Source of the DNA: Phaeodactylibacter xiamenensis
Lineage (GTDB): Bacteria; Bacteroidota; Bacteroidia; Chitinophagales; Saprospiraceae
DNA: 64,000 bases
NCBI RefSeq assembly: GCF_000759025.1
Contig: NZ_JPOS01000083.1
Coordinates: forward strand, 62,001-126,000
Reading direction: 5' to 3'
Below, in pieces: positions 55,931 through 64,000 of the stretch (position 1 is the first letter of the stretch; every line of letters starts with the position of its first letter). The notes below the pieces were generated by a model. The model saw only the letters and a program-made list of their open reading frames with translations, was not told where the DNA came from and searched no databases. A program made the position numbers and the translations under genes.

Positions 55931-57460
55931 ATGTTGTACCCAACCTTATATATTGCTACGACTGCAAGCCTTGCCCTCTGGTTTTTATACCGCTCGGACG
56001 AAGAGCGGGAGCGCTGGCTGCAGCGGATTTTCTTTGGCCTTTTCCTTAGTTATGCGCTGGTGGTTTTTACCGCTGATGTGAAGTTCGGGGTAAAGCTGTG
56101 GGTGTTGTTCCGGGACTTGCTGGTTCTGGGGCTGTTGGGTACTGTTTTTCAATTGGCTACCCACAAGCGGCTTTGGTTCATGGGGGCAGCACTGGCTTCT
56201 ACGGTCTTCCTGGCATGGTTTGTGCCGGCTCAGATGAGCGGCAGCCTGCGCACACTGGAAGCCGCGCCGGTAAGCTATGACCCGGATGGAGAGTTGCTGC
56301 TGGAACTGGCGGAAGGGGCAGATCAGGATGTGCTGAGCACGCCGGCTTATAAGTACGATTTGACTTTTTCCACTGCTTTTGAGGTTGGCGAAGCTGATCT
56401 CACAGAGCTGGATGACTACCTCGTCGTTAATATACCGGAAAGCCATCTGGCCGACTTGGAGGACATCCTGAATGACTTACGCGCGGTGCCTGAAGTAGAC
56501 TGGGTGGAACCTAACGAGCGCATCAGCATCAGCCCGGTAACGGGTGAGAAGCTGCCGGGGGTGAATAAAAAATTCGGCGTCAACGACCCTGGTATTTCGG
56601 AATTGTGGGGTTTTGAGGCGATGGCGGTCAATGACTTGTACCGGCTTTTGCGGCAGCAATCTGGCAAACCTGCAAAAACCGCGCTCATTGCCATTTTGGA
56701 TACGGGGGTTGATGCCAATCATGAAGACTTATCCGCGAATTACAAATCACTGAATTCAACGGACGATAATGACCCAAGAGGGCACGGCACCCACTGTGCA
56801 GGCATTGCAGCGGCTGTTACCAACAACGGCATCGGCATTGCTTCCTTTTCGCCGGGCGCTTCCTACGTACAGGTGACGAGCATTAAGGTGCTGAATGCCT
56901 CCGGGATGGGGACACAAAAAAGCATCATCAATGGCATGATCAAGGCTGCAGATGCCGGAGCGGACGTTATTTCCATGTCTTTGGGGGGCTTGTCCAATCA
57001 AAGCAAGGAACGGGCTTACCGCAAAGCCGTGAAGTATGCCAATGACAAGGGGGCCATCGTTGTGGCGGCGGCCGGCAATGCCAACCGGAATGCCAAAAAC
57101 TATGTGCCCGCTGCTGTAGACGGCGTGATTAGCGTAAGCGCAGTGGACAATGAGCTCCGCAAAGCGGTATTTTCCAACTACGTAACCGACCTGAAACGCG
57201 GTATTGCTGCGCCCGGTGTAGGTATTTACTCCACCATTCCCGGCAATCAGTACGACACGTATAACGGGACTTCTATGGCAACGCCTTACGTTGCAGGGCT
57301 TATCGGGTTAATGAAAAGCTTCAAGCCCGGGCTGACCACAGATCAGGCGTATCAAATCCTAAACAAAACGGGAAAATCCACTCAGCAGACTGATCAGACC
57401 GGTAAGCTTATTCAGCCTGCGAAGGCTGTGGAACAGGTGCTTTCGGCTTCGGGAGGGTGA
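55931..57460 (+). CDS. Membrane-anchored subtilisin-like (S8) protease
   Basis: 509 residues. The first 110 hold about four membrane segments (LYIATTASLALWFLY, FFGLFLSYALVVFTA, LLVLGLLGTVFQLA, GAALASTVFLAWFVPA) instead of a signal peptide. An inhibitor-like prodomain (AVPEVDWVEPNERI) follows, then a complete S8 domain: Asp in AILDTGVDANHE, His in RGHGTHCAGIA, the Asn-bearing VVAAAGNANRN, and Ser in YNGTSMATPYVAG. It is probably held in the cytoplasmic membrane with the protease outside. Substrate unknown. The 3' end overlaps the convergent kinase gene by 53 bases. Confidence 0.9.
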   Translation: MLYPTLYIATTASLALWFLYRSDEERERWLQRIFFGLFLSYALVVFTADVKFGVKLWVLFRDLLVLGLLGTVFQLATHKRLWFMGAALASTVFLAWFVPAQMSGSLRTLEAAPVSYDPDGELLLELAEGADQDVLSTPAYKYDLTFSTAFEVGEADLTELDDYLVVNIPESHLADLEDILNDLRAVPEVDWVEPNERISISPVTGEKLPGVNKKFGVNDPGISELWGFEAMAVNDLYRLLRQQSGKPAKTALIAILDTGVDANHEDLSANYKSLNSTDDNDPRGHGTHCAGIAAAVTNNGIGIASFSPGASYVQVTSIKVLNASGMGTQKSIINGMIKAADAGADVISMSLGGLSNQSKERAYRKAVKYANDKGAIVVAAAGNANRNAKNYVPAAVDGVISVSAVDNELRKAVFSNYVTDLKRGIAAPGVGIYSTIPGNQYDTYNGTSMATPYVAGLIGLMKSFKPGLTTDQAYQILNKTGKSTQQTDQTGKLIQPAKAVEQVLSASGG

Positions 57461-58928
57461 AGGTGAATGTGGCGCCTTTCCCTTTTTCGTAGGGTGCGAT
57501 AGCAATGGTGCCGCCGTGCCGTTGAAGGATTCTTTTGCAGATGGCGAGCCCGATGCCCGTGCCTTCCACAAGCTCGTGGTTGCGGCTGAACAGGTTGAAT
57601 ATTTTCCGCCGGTCCTCTTCGGGGATACCGGGGCCGTTGTCGGTAATGGAAATGCAGTACTTTCCCTCTGCCGTACCTGCTGCTATCTGAATTTTGGCGA
57701 CAGCCGCATCACAGTATTTTACCGCATTGCTAAGCAGGTTTTGCACGACCTGTTCCAAATGGACCTCATAGCCTTCCACAACCGGTAAGGGCTGTTCCGG
57801 CAATTCCACCTCGACGCGCTGCTGAGGGTAGGCCTGTTGCAGCTCTTTGATCTTTCGGGCAAACAGCTGTTGAAGATCCACCATTTCGTACTCATCCTCT
57901 ACAGCAGTAATCCGTGAATATTGCAGTACGCCTTCCAGCAGCCCGTACATCCGTCGGGCGCCGTCTACTGCTTCATCAATATAGGTCAGCAGTTCGGCAT
58001 CAATTTTTCCTTTGGCTTTCCGTTTCAGCAGGCCAAGGTGGGAAGTCACAGAGCGCAGCGGCTGTTTTAAATCGTGGGAAGCACTGTAGGCAAAGGCTTC
58101 GAGGTCCTCCACTGCCTGACGCAAGCGGTGGGTCCGCTCCTCGACGGTTTTTTCCAGGTTTCGGCGGGATTCAATTTTATCGGTAATATCCCGCTGCACC
58201 CCAATGAAATGAGTGGTCCAGCCTGCCTCATTTTTTACGGGCACGATATTGATCCCAACCCAATAGCAAGAGCCGTCTTTATGGTAATTTTGGAGTTCTG
58301 CCTGTACGGCTACTTTTTCCTTAAGCGCTTTTTTGATACGATCGAGCTCGGTACGGTCTGTTTTGGGCCCCTGCAGCATTCTTGGAGTCTTGCCCAGTAC
58401 TTCGTACTCTTCATAACCCGTCATTTCTGTAAAGGCCCGGTTGACATAAACAATAGAGGGGCCCTTGGGTACATCCAAAGGGCTGGCTTCAGTGATGATT
58501 ATGGCTTCACTGGAATAGTAGGGGATCGACAGGAGCAGCTTAGAAAGTTTCGGTGGGTAAGGCGCACTTTTTTCAAAAGGATAAAGAAGCAGGACACCAC
58601 CTGTTATTTCCGAGGCAGAGGTCTGACCAATGTAATGATAGGGGAAAACGGCTGCGGAAGCATGAAGCATGACCCCATTAATCAGCTGAAGTTTTAAATC
58701 ATGCAGGTATTCTACCTCTGTTTTTTCTTCGAAAACCTGCTTTTCTATTATGGAGCCCAAATGTTCCTTCAGCCCCGGCAGGATATCGTAAATCGACTTT
58801 CCTAAAGCCTCTGCTCTGGAAATACCGGTATGCTCTTCAATGCTGTTGTTCCAATGAATAATCCGGTAGCGTTTGTCAAAGCTCGCGACAAGATCGCTTG
58901 AGCGTTTTAAAATGTTAATCAGCGGCAT
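57408..58928 (-). CDS. PAS/LOV-like sensor histidine kinase lacking the photoactive cysteine
   Basis: 506 residues, soluble. An N-terminal PAS (about 10-120) is followed by a second PAS of LOV type (about 135-255): VYVNRAFTEMTGYEEYEVLG, LGKTPRMLQGPKTD, and QNYHKDGSCYWVGINIVPV. In photoactive LOV domains the motif is GxNCRFLQG; here it reads GKTPRMLQG (179-187), with Pro182 in place of the flavin-binding Cys. The kinase core follows: His285 in YSASHDLKQPLRSV, NLLSNAVKYC, DNGPGIPEED and GTGIGLAICKRI. It may bind flavin without adduct formation or sense something else. No response regulator is adjacent. Confidence 0.88.
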   Translation of the reverse strand: MPLINILKRSSDLVASFDKRYRIIHWNNSIEEHTGISRAEALGKSIYDILPGLKEHLGSIIEKQVFEEKTEVEYLHDLKLQLINGVMLHASAAVFPYHYIGQTSASEITGGVLLLYPFEKSAPYPPKLSKLLLSIPYYSSEAIIITEASPLDVPKGPSIVYVNRAFTEMTGYEEYEVLGKTPRMLQGPKTDRTELDRIKKALKEKVAVQAELQNYHKDGSCYWVGINIVPVKNEAGWTTHFIGVQRDITDKIESRRNLEKTVEERTHRLRQAVEDLEAFAYSASHDLKQPLRSVTSHLGLLKRKAKGKIDAELLTYIDEAVDGARRMYGLLEGVLQYSRITAVEDEYEMVDLQQLFARKIKELQQAYPQQRVEVELPEQPLPVVEGYEVHLEQVVQNLLSNAVKYCDAAVAKIQIAAGTAEGKYCISITDNGPGIPEEDRRKIFNLFSRNHELVEGTGIGLAICKRILQRHGGTIAIAPYEKGKGATFTFTLPKPKAPVPQPSQAE

Positions 58929-58974
58929 TAGGACATTTTTCAGGGAACCAGGACATAATAATTCCTGAAACTAC

Positions 58975-58982
58975 TACTTTTG
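58975..58982 (+). promoter_or_regulatory. -7 promoter box of the nuclease gene
   Basis: TACTTTTG matches TAnnTTTG, 16 bases before the ATG at 58999. No clear -33 box seen. Confidence 0.45.
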
Positions 58983-58998
58983 GAATAAAAAACAAAAC

Positions 58999-59883
58999 AT
59001 GGCAAAGTTCAGGAGCAATCATCAGCGCCGTGGCAAGGGTAGCACCGGCATGGTGGCTAAGGTAGGGATTTTCAGTGCGCTGATTGCCGGGCTGTTCTTT
59101 ATCTTCAACTTATTCACCGGAGAGCATTTTGAAACCAACTCTGCGGACCCTGAGCTATCCTACTTTTTGCCAAAAGGCGGTAGGGGAGTCGTGGTGGAGC
59201 AAACCACTTATGCCTTATCTTACAATGAGGCGCACGAACAGGCGGAGTGGGTGGCCTACAAGCTTTCCGGCGCTACCCTTCGCGAACCCTACGTGGAACG
59301 CACAGACGACTTCCGGCCTGACCCTGCCATCGCTACCGGCTCTGCTCACCCCAATGACTACCGGCATTCCGGTTATGACCGCGGACACTTGATACCGGCA
59401 GCGGACCGGGCTTACAGCAAGCTGGCTATGTCTGAAACCTTTCTGATGAGCAATATTTCTCCTCAGGCCCGTCAGTTCAATGGCGGTATATGGCGGGAGC
59501 TCGAGGAACTGACCCGGGAGTGGGCCAAAGATGCTGGCGAATTGTACGTCGTAACGGGCCCGTTGCTGGACATGGAGCCGAAGGGCGTTATTGGCAACAA
59601 CGAGGTCACCATCCCTGGCGGATACTTCAAAGTGCTGCTTGATCTTGAGGAGCCACAGCTTAAAGCTATCGGATTTGTGCTCCCGAATACCATTTCCTAC
59701 GAGCCTTTGTATAAATTTGTGGCAACGGTAGATGAAGTGGAGGCGATGACCGGGCTGGACTTCTTTGCCGGTTTTCTGCCGGAGGAGGTGGAAACAGAAC
59801 TGGAAGCCAAAGCGGACATTGACCTGTGGCCGCTGGACAAAGACAAATTCAGAAAACGAATCGAAAACTGGAACAACCGATAA
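58999..59883 (+). CDS. DNA/RNA non-specific endonuclease (NUC1/beta-beta-alpha-Me)
   Basis: 294 residues. One N-terminal membrane segment (GIFSALIAGLFFIFNLF) would tether it outside the cytoplasm. The nuclease domain has the catalytic DRGHLIPAAD motif, metal-site Asn in FLMSNISPQARQFN, and the ELYVVTGPLL strand. This family cuts single- and double-stranded nucleic acid, often for nutrient use. The next gene starts 5 bases after its stop, so the two are probably co-transcribed. Confidence 0.92.
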   Translation: MAKFRSNHQRRGKGSTGMVAKVGIFSALIAGLFFIFNLFTGEHFETNSADPELSYFLPKGGRGVVVEQTTYALSYNEAHEQAEWVAYKLSGATLREPYVERTDDFRPDPAIATGSAHPNDYRHSGYDRGHLIPAADRAYSKLAMSETFLMSNISPQARQFNGGIWRELEELTREWAKDAGELYVVTGPLLDMEPKGVIGNNEVTIPGGYFKVLLDLEEPQLKAIGFVLPNTISYEPLYKFVATVDEVEAMTGLDFFAGFLPEEVETELEAKADIDLWPLDKDKFRKRIENWNNR

Positions 59884-59888
59884 GCAAT

Positions 59889-61436
59889 ATGTCAAAGCAA
59901 GATCAATTCCGACAAGTTATAGAAGAAGGCTACACTTTTGAGGGGGCGAGCATCACCCTGGGCGGTGCCATGCTGGATGGGGAATGCCTGACCAACGCTC
60001 TGGTCCGCGTACCTCTGGAAACCCTCAACCGGCACGGCCTGATTGCGGGCGCTACGGGCTCAGGCAAGACCAAAACCCTGCAGATTATTGCGGAACAGTT
60101 ATCGGCTGAAGGTGTACCGTCTTTGCTCATGGATATCAAGGGCGACTTATCGGGCATTGCAGTACCCAGCGGTGGGCACCCCAAAATTGACGAGCGCCAT
60201 GCGCAGATCGGATTCCCATTTGAGCCCGGTCAGAGCCCGGTGGAATTCCTCTCGCTTTCAGAAGAAAAAGGCTTGCGCCTTCGGGCTACCGTACATGAGT
60301 TTGGCCCTGTTCTTTTTTCTAAAATCCTGGGGCTGAACGACACCCAAAGTGGCATCACCGCTGTCCTCTTCAAATACTGCGATGACAACCAAATGCCGCT
60401 GGTTGACCTGGAGGATTTCAAGAAGCTGCTCCAGTATTCCACCAATGAGGGCAAGGACGAAATGGAATCCCTCTACGGGCTCATTTCCACAGCTTCCGTT
60501 GGTGCGATCATGCGGCGTATTGTAGAATTGGAACAGCAGGGGGCAGACCGGTTCTTCGGAGAGCGCTCCTTTGATGTGGAAGACCTTTGCCGTATCAATG
60601 AAGAAGGCAAAGGCATGGTCTCTGTACTCCGCCTGACTGACATACAGGACCGTCCGAAGCTGTTCTCCACTTTTATGCTACAAATCCTGGCTGAAATCTA
60701 TGCCACTTTCCCGGAAGAGGGAGATATGGACCGCCCAAAACTCGTGCTTTTCATTGATGAAGCTCACCTGGTTTTTGAGGAAGCCTCGGATGCGCTCCTG
60801 GACCAAATCGAGGTCATGGTCAAGCTGATCCGTTCCAAAGGAGTAGGATTGTTCTTTGTCACGCAGAACCCTGCCGATATTCCAGACGATGTACTGGGAC
60901 AGCTGGGACTGAAAGTACAGCACGCCTTGCGCGCCTTCACCGCCAAGGACCGCAAAGCCATCAAGCTTGCCGCTCAGAACTATCCGGAGTCGGATTACTA
61001 CGACGTGGCAGAGGTGGTGACCCAGTTAGGAATCGGAGAAGCCCTGGTCACTGCTCTGAACGAAAAGGGCATCCCTACGCCATTGGCACACACCCTGCTG
61101 CGTGCACCACAGTCCCGGATGGATGTACTGACCGAAAAAGAAATCGACAGCATCATCCGGAAATCACGAATTGCTGATAAGTATAACGAGGAAATAGACC
61201 GGGAGTCTGCCCATGAAATCCTGACCGCGAAAATCAAAGCCGCCCAGACAGAAGAGCGGCAGGAAGAGCTGAAATCGCAGCAAAAGAAAGCCGCTGGCAC
61301 TTCCACGCGCCGGGCGCAGAAAAGCATGTTTGAGAAAATCCTGAACAGCCCGACTACGCGGCAGATTGGGCGGACGGTTGCAAGGGAGCTAACACGAGGG
61401 ATACTTGGCGTATTGGGGGTTAAAAAGCGCCGGTAG
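59889..61436 (+). CDS. HerA/YjgR-like ATPase (DUF853)
   Basis: About 515 residues of the DUF853 family, related to HerA/FtsK-type translocases. Seen: Walker A GATGSGKTKTLQ, MDIKGDLSG, Walker B LVLFIDEAHLVF, and the sensor-like FVTQNPADIPDDVLGQLG. The C-terminus is basic and Gln/Lys-rich. E. coli YjgR is its uncharacterised counterpart. The role may be DNA processing, but no partner nuclease of the NurA type is nearby; the upstream gene is a secreted-type nuclease. ATG 59889 is preferred over an upstream overlapping frame. Confidence 0.88.
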   Translation: MSKQDQFRQVIEEGYTFEGASITLGGAMLDGECLTNALVRVPLETLNRHGLIAGATGSGKTKTLQIIAEQLSAEGVPSLLMDIKGDLSGIAVPSGGHPKIDERHAQIGFPFEPGQSPVEFLSLSEEKGLRLRATVHEFGPVLFSKILGLNDTQSGITAVLFKYCDDNQMPLVDLEDFKKLLQYSTNEGKDEMESLYGLISTASVGAIMRRIVELEQQGADRFFGERSFDVEDLCRINEEGKGMVSVLRLTDIQDRPKLFSTFMLQILAEIYATFPEEGDMDRPKLVLFIDEAHLVFEEASDALLDQIEVMVKLIRSKGVGLFFVTQNPADIPDDVLGQLGLKVQHALRAFTAKDRKAIKLAAQNYPESDYYDVAEVVTQLGIGEALVTALNEKGIPTPLAHTLLRAPQSRMDVLTEKEIDSIIRKSRIADKYNEEIDRESAHEILTAKIKAAQTEERQEELKSQQKKAAGTSTRRAQKSMFEKILNSPTTRQIGRTVARELTRGILGVLGVKKRR

Positions 61437-61457
61437 CGCAGGATTAGAATATCGTAG

Positions 61458-62015
61458 TTAATCCTCCTTTTTGATCAGCTTAGGCGCGTAGTCGCGTTTA
61501 AAGGCCGACCATGGGGTTTCCTTGTAGTAGTCCTCTGCAAAGTAGGTGAGGATACGCTCGAATTCTTCCGGGGATTTGTAGCCAACAATAGATTGAATGA
61601 CTTCCCCCTGCTCATCCATGAATACCACAGAGGGAAAGCTCATTCGGCCACGCAACAGCTCCGCCGCAAATTGATGGTAGCCGCGTTTGCCATTTTCCAC
61701 GAACTCATAGGTTTTGTCTTTATACTCAATACTCGCTTTGCGCTCCGCATTGAGGCGCACCGGATAGAATTGGTCGTTGATATAAGACGCAATCGGAGCA
61801 GCATTGAATGTGATGGTATCCATTCTTTTGCACCAGGTGCACCAATCGGTATAAATATGCAGCAGGACCTTTTTGTCTTGCTGTTCAAAATGCGAAACAG
61901 CCTCCTCCCAGCGCATCCACCTGACCTTATCGCCCGGTGCAGCAGCCTGCTGCGGTGCAAAACTCATGGCAGCGAAGGCCAGGAAGAAGACAATAATGCT
62001 CCGATACTTACTCAT
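61458..62015 (-). CDS. Thioredoxin-like exported protein (thioredoxin_7/DUF255 type)
   Basis: 185 residues with a signal peptide (MSKYRSIIVFFLAFAAMSFA). The thioredoxin fold shows LLHIYTDWCTWCKRMD (CxxC) and a cis-Pro strand FPSVVFMDEQGEVI. A periplasmic disulfide or reductase role is likely. ATG 62015 is used, as the longer frame has no better start. Monocistronic. Confidence 0.85.
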   Translation of the reverse strand: MSKYRSIIVFFLAFAAMSFAPQQAAAPGDKVRWMRWEEAVSHFEQQDKKVLLHIYTDWCTWCKRMDTITFNAAPIASYINDQFYPVRLNAERKASIEYKDKTYEFVENGKRGYHQFAAELLRGRMSFPSVVFMDEQGEVIQSIVGYKSPEEFERILTYFAEDYYKETPWSAFKRDYAPKLIKKED

Positions 62016-62114
62016 AGATGTCAATAATTTGGCGTTTACCCGTGACAAACTTCACAACAAACAAACAAAAATTGCCCGGTTCTTCTGTCGACAGCCCGGG
62101 CCTTTAAAGGAAGT

Positions 62115-63173
62115 TTAACGAATTGGCGGGCGATAAAACAGGCTTACCTTATCACTTCCCAGCTGATAAGTGGAAACGGGTCCGACGGGCAGGTTCGGTG
62201 CCCGCCGCCCTGATGACAAATAGGATACTGCTGTCAGAACGAGGGCTTCATCCCACAGCCCCTGATCAATAAAGGCTTGCAGGGTCTGAATACCTCCTTC
62301 CACCATAAGTGTACTCAGTTTCAGATCATGGAGTTGACGCAACAGAAAGGGGATGGAGGCTGCTGTTCCCGGTATCTCAATACATTGCACCGTTTCTGGC
62401 AAATTCGCTATTTCAGGCAGGCCCTGCGCCCGGAAGAGCAGGGTAGGGGCGCCATCGGTAAAAATCCGGAGGTTGGAAGGGAGATTACCTTTCCGATCGA
62501 TTAGCACCCGTACAGGCGAGCGCCCGTAGTACAACCGGTTACTGAGCTGCGGGTTGTCCGCTAATGCCGTATTGGCACCTACAAGGATAGCGGAAGCCTC
62601 ACTGCGCCATTTGTGCACGAGGCGTTTGGTGTAGGGGTGGGTCAGCCAAAGCTGCTGATTGTCTTCCGGTGCAAAGATGCCATTGGCGGATTGGGCATAC
62701 TTGAGTTGGATGTAAGGGCGGTGCGCTGTGACGAACGTGTTCCGCGCCTGACTGAGGCGCTCTCCCTGTTCCTGAAGCACACCGGTCTTCACTTCTACGC
62801 CTGCTTTGCGCAACCGGTCCAGCCCGCTGCCATTGACGCCGGGGGTTTGGTCTACACTTGACACGACCACCCTTGGGATACCTTCCTGTAGGATCAGCAG
62901 GGTACAGGGGGGGGTATTGCGGTGGATATTGCAGGGTTCGAGAGAAACATAGAGGGTCGATTCCCGGAGTAAAGACCGGTCAGCCGGTGCGACGCTTTTA
63001 ACGGCATTGACTTCGGCATGAGCTTCGCCGTATGCCCGGTGATAGCCTTCTCCGATAATCCGCCCCTCATGCACGATTACCGCCCCAACCATTGGATTAG
63101 GGGAGGTGGAGCCCGCTCCAAGCCAGGCCAAATCAAAGCAACGCTGCATAAAATGCTCATCGCGGTGGTCCAT
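62115..63173 (-). CDS. ribD: Bifunctional riboflavin deaminase/reductase
   Basis: Carries out two early riboflavin steps: deamination of the pyrimidine and reduction of the ribosyl side chain. The deaminase half has zinc ligands in GEAHAEVNAV and EPCNIHRNTPPC; the second half is a DHFR-like reductase (ILVGANTALADNPQLSNR, VRVLIDRKG, LMVEGGIQTLQAFIDQGLWDE in part). 352 residues is typical. A minus-strand -7 box lies just upstream. Confidence 0.94.
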   Translation of the reverse strand: MDHRDEHFMQRCFDLAWLGAGSTSPNPMVGAVIVHEGRIIGEGYHRAYGEAHAEVNAVKSVAPADRSLLRESTLYVSLEPCNIHRNTPPCTLLILQEGIPRVVVSSVDQTPGVNGSGLDRLRKAGVEVKTGVLQEQGERLSQARNTFVTAHRPYIQLKYAQSANGIFAPEDNQQLWLTHPYTKRLVHKWRSEASAILVGANTALADNPQLSNRLYYGRSPVRVLIDRKGNLPSNLRIFTDGAPTLLFRAQGLPEIANLPETVQCIEIPGTAASIPFLLRQLHDLKLSTLMVEGGIQTLQAFIDQGLWDEALVLTAVSYLSSGRRAPNLPVGPVSTYQLGSDKVSLFYRPPIR

Positions 63174-63190
63174 GAAGGCTGATTTTTCGC

Positions 63191-63198
63191 CAAAAGTA
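63191..63198 (-). promoter_or_regulatory. -7 promoter box of ribD
   Basis: Minus-strand TACTTTTG fits TAnnTTTG and lies 18 bases before the ribD ATG. There is no FMN riboswitch-like structure that I can see in the short leader, and no clear -33 box. Confidence 0.4.
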
Positions 63199-63295
63199 AG
63201 GATATCCTGTATTTAGAGGAATTAATCCGGCTTTGGCTTTTTAGTTTTTGGAGAATTGCTTTATTTTAGAGGATGTAAAGATTAGTCTCAAACCT

Positions 63296-63329
63296 TTTGG
63301 AAACTCCCTGATTACTAAAACTATATTTG
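63296..63329 (+). promoter_or_regulatory. Promoter of the AP2-domain gene
   Basis: TTTG (63296-63299), 22 bases, then TATATTTG (63322-63329). This fits the Bacteroidota promoter with spacing at the long end of the range. Confidence 0.6.
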
Positions 63330-63385
63330 CACGCTCGCATTTTCCCCAAAATGACGTGCACTTGTAGACCAAAAAACCATCTGTT

Positions 63386-63958
63386 TTGCTGTACAAAGTC
63401 AAACTGAAAAACTCAGATGACTCGGTGTTAGTTGATGCTCAAGTCTATGAATACCTGACCACGGACACTTACCTGGTTAAGGTCAACTTCATCAATAACC
63501 TGAGAAAGCACTCAAGTGGTTGCGCGGTCTTCCAGAAAACCTGGAAAAAGGCAGACGGGAAGTATAAAACGGAAACCATTTACCTCCATAAACTCATCGC
63601 GGAGCGATTTCTGGTTCACGAAAAAACCTCCACATCTAATCTGGTAGGCACCAAAAATGGCAATAAGCTCGATTGCAGGCTGGCCAATATTCAATACCGT
63701 TCCAGGAGTGTGGCCAGCCGTAAGCGCAAGACAAGCAGCAAAGCCGGCTACACTGGCGTCTATCAGGAGAATAACCGGTTCCGGGCGGTCATTTCCATCA
63801 ACCGGAAATCGGTACATATTGGCATGTTCGATACGGCCGAAGAAGCTGCACTGGCTTACAACAAAAAATCAAAGGAATTATACGGCGAAGAGGGCAAGAT
63901 AAATATCATAAAGCCCAAACGTAACCGGGAACGTACCGATGATGCTACGCCGGAGTAA
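63386..63958 (+). CDS. AP2/ERF-domain DNA-binding protein
   Basis: 190 residues, very basic. The N-terminal 100 residues resemble the HNH-like/NUMOD-type part of phage and homing-endonuclease relatives (YLHKLIAERFL, GTKNGNKLDCRLANIQY) but lack a clear HNH catalytic set. Residues about 115-165 are an AP2 domain (AGYTGVYQENNRFRAVISI, VHIGMFDTAEEAALAYNKKS). Bacterial AP2 proteins are usually mobile-element or homing-endonuclease derivatives; this may be a domesticated DNA-binding form. The start is TTG 63386; no ATG is available near it, and a good promoter lies upstream. Confidence 0.8.
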   Translation: MLYKVKLKNSDDSVLVDAQVYEYLTTDTYLVKVNFINNLRKHSSGCAVFQKTWKKADGKYKTETIYLHKLIAERFLVHEKTSTSNLVGTKNGNKLDCRLANIQYRSRSVASRKRKTSSKAGYTGVYQENNRFRAVISINRKSVHIGMFDTAEEAALAYNKKSKELYGEEGKINIIKPKRNRERTDDATPE

Positions 63959-64000
63959 CTTTTAGCCCTCTTGTCATTTCCCGCTTACCCGGAGGGCCGG

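Noticed and set aside
57408-57460. Frameshift explaining the 53-base overlap of two convergent genes
   Set aside because: Both reading frames have family-typical ends up to the overlap, so a tail-to-tail overlap is simpler.
59889-61436. HerA-NurA type defence or repair module
   Set aside because: The ATPase is of the YjgR/DUF853 kind, and the adjacent nuclease is a membrane-tethered non-specific NUC1 enzyme, not NurA.
63174-63385. FMN riboswitch upstream of ribD
   Set aside because: The leader on the minus strand is only about 10-15 bases by promoter position, and no RFN-like conserved stems are visible.

Overview
The window looks like chromosomal DNA of a marine-type Bacteroidota, most likely Saprospiria (Lewinella/Phaeodactylibacter-like). 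Evidence: several type IX secretion (T9SS) C-terminal sorting domains, a choice-of-anchor L protein, dockerin-like repeats, many lipoproteins, a futalosine-pathway menaquinone gene, Bacteroidota promoter boxes (TAnnTTTG with an upstream TTG/TTTG) and almost no Shine-Dalgarno sites. Several genes start with TTG. The species assignment is an inference. Layout: 0.2-15 kb holds a polyprenol-phosphate sugar transferase, holA, a large T9SS adhesin-like protein, a sulfatase-like pseudoenzyme, an outer-surface protein, a formylglycine-generating-enzyme-like lipoprotein, a uronate-type SDR with an SSS symporter, and a decaying beta-propeller gene. 15.2-19.2 kb is a TroA-type Mn/Zn ABC transporter operon in which one permease is fused to a DtxR/MntR-like domain; a perfect inverted repeat overlaps its promoter. 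19-31 kb carries a PAS histidine kinase with prmC, mqnB, a PorV-like barrel, TolB-like and redoxin lipoproteins or exported proteins, lipB, a thioesterase and a VPS10/BNR-repeat protein. 31.2-33.9 kb encodes a very unusual TIR-like/TPR/SDR fusion. 34-40 kb is mostly housekeeping: a TlpA-like lipoprotein, a dicarboxylate symporter, hemE, accD and a cupin. 40.0-41.3 kb is a gene-free array of about 300-bp repeats built from nested palindromes. 41.3-47.5 kb is one minus-strand run: DoxX, ApbE, a 3'-5' exonuclease, two MbnP-like lipoproteins and two MauG/cytochrome-c-peroxidase-like diheme lipoproteins, which suggests an extracytoplasmic copper/redox function. 47.5-55.9 kb is an accessory island: a gene-poor stretch with a G11 tract, a truncated T9SS-type 5' fragment, an AT-rich insert (lysyl-endopeptidase-like protease plus outer-membrane barrel), a modular exported-protein gene that has lost both ends, and an IS3-family element whose orfA has a nonsense codon. 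55.9-64 kb returns to ordinary genes: a membrane-anchored subtilisin, a LOV-like but cysteine-less histidine kinase, a membrane-anchored nuclease, a HerA/YjgR-type ATPase, a thioredoxin-like protein, ribD and an AP2-domain protein. The strongest candidates for undescribed biology are the TIR-TPR-SDR fusion, the permease-MntR fusion with its operator, the nested-palindrome array, and the MbnP/diheme operon. All calls rest on reading the sequence; no database search was run.
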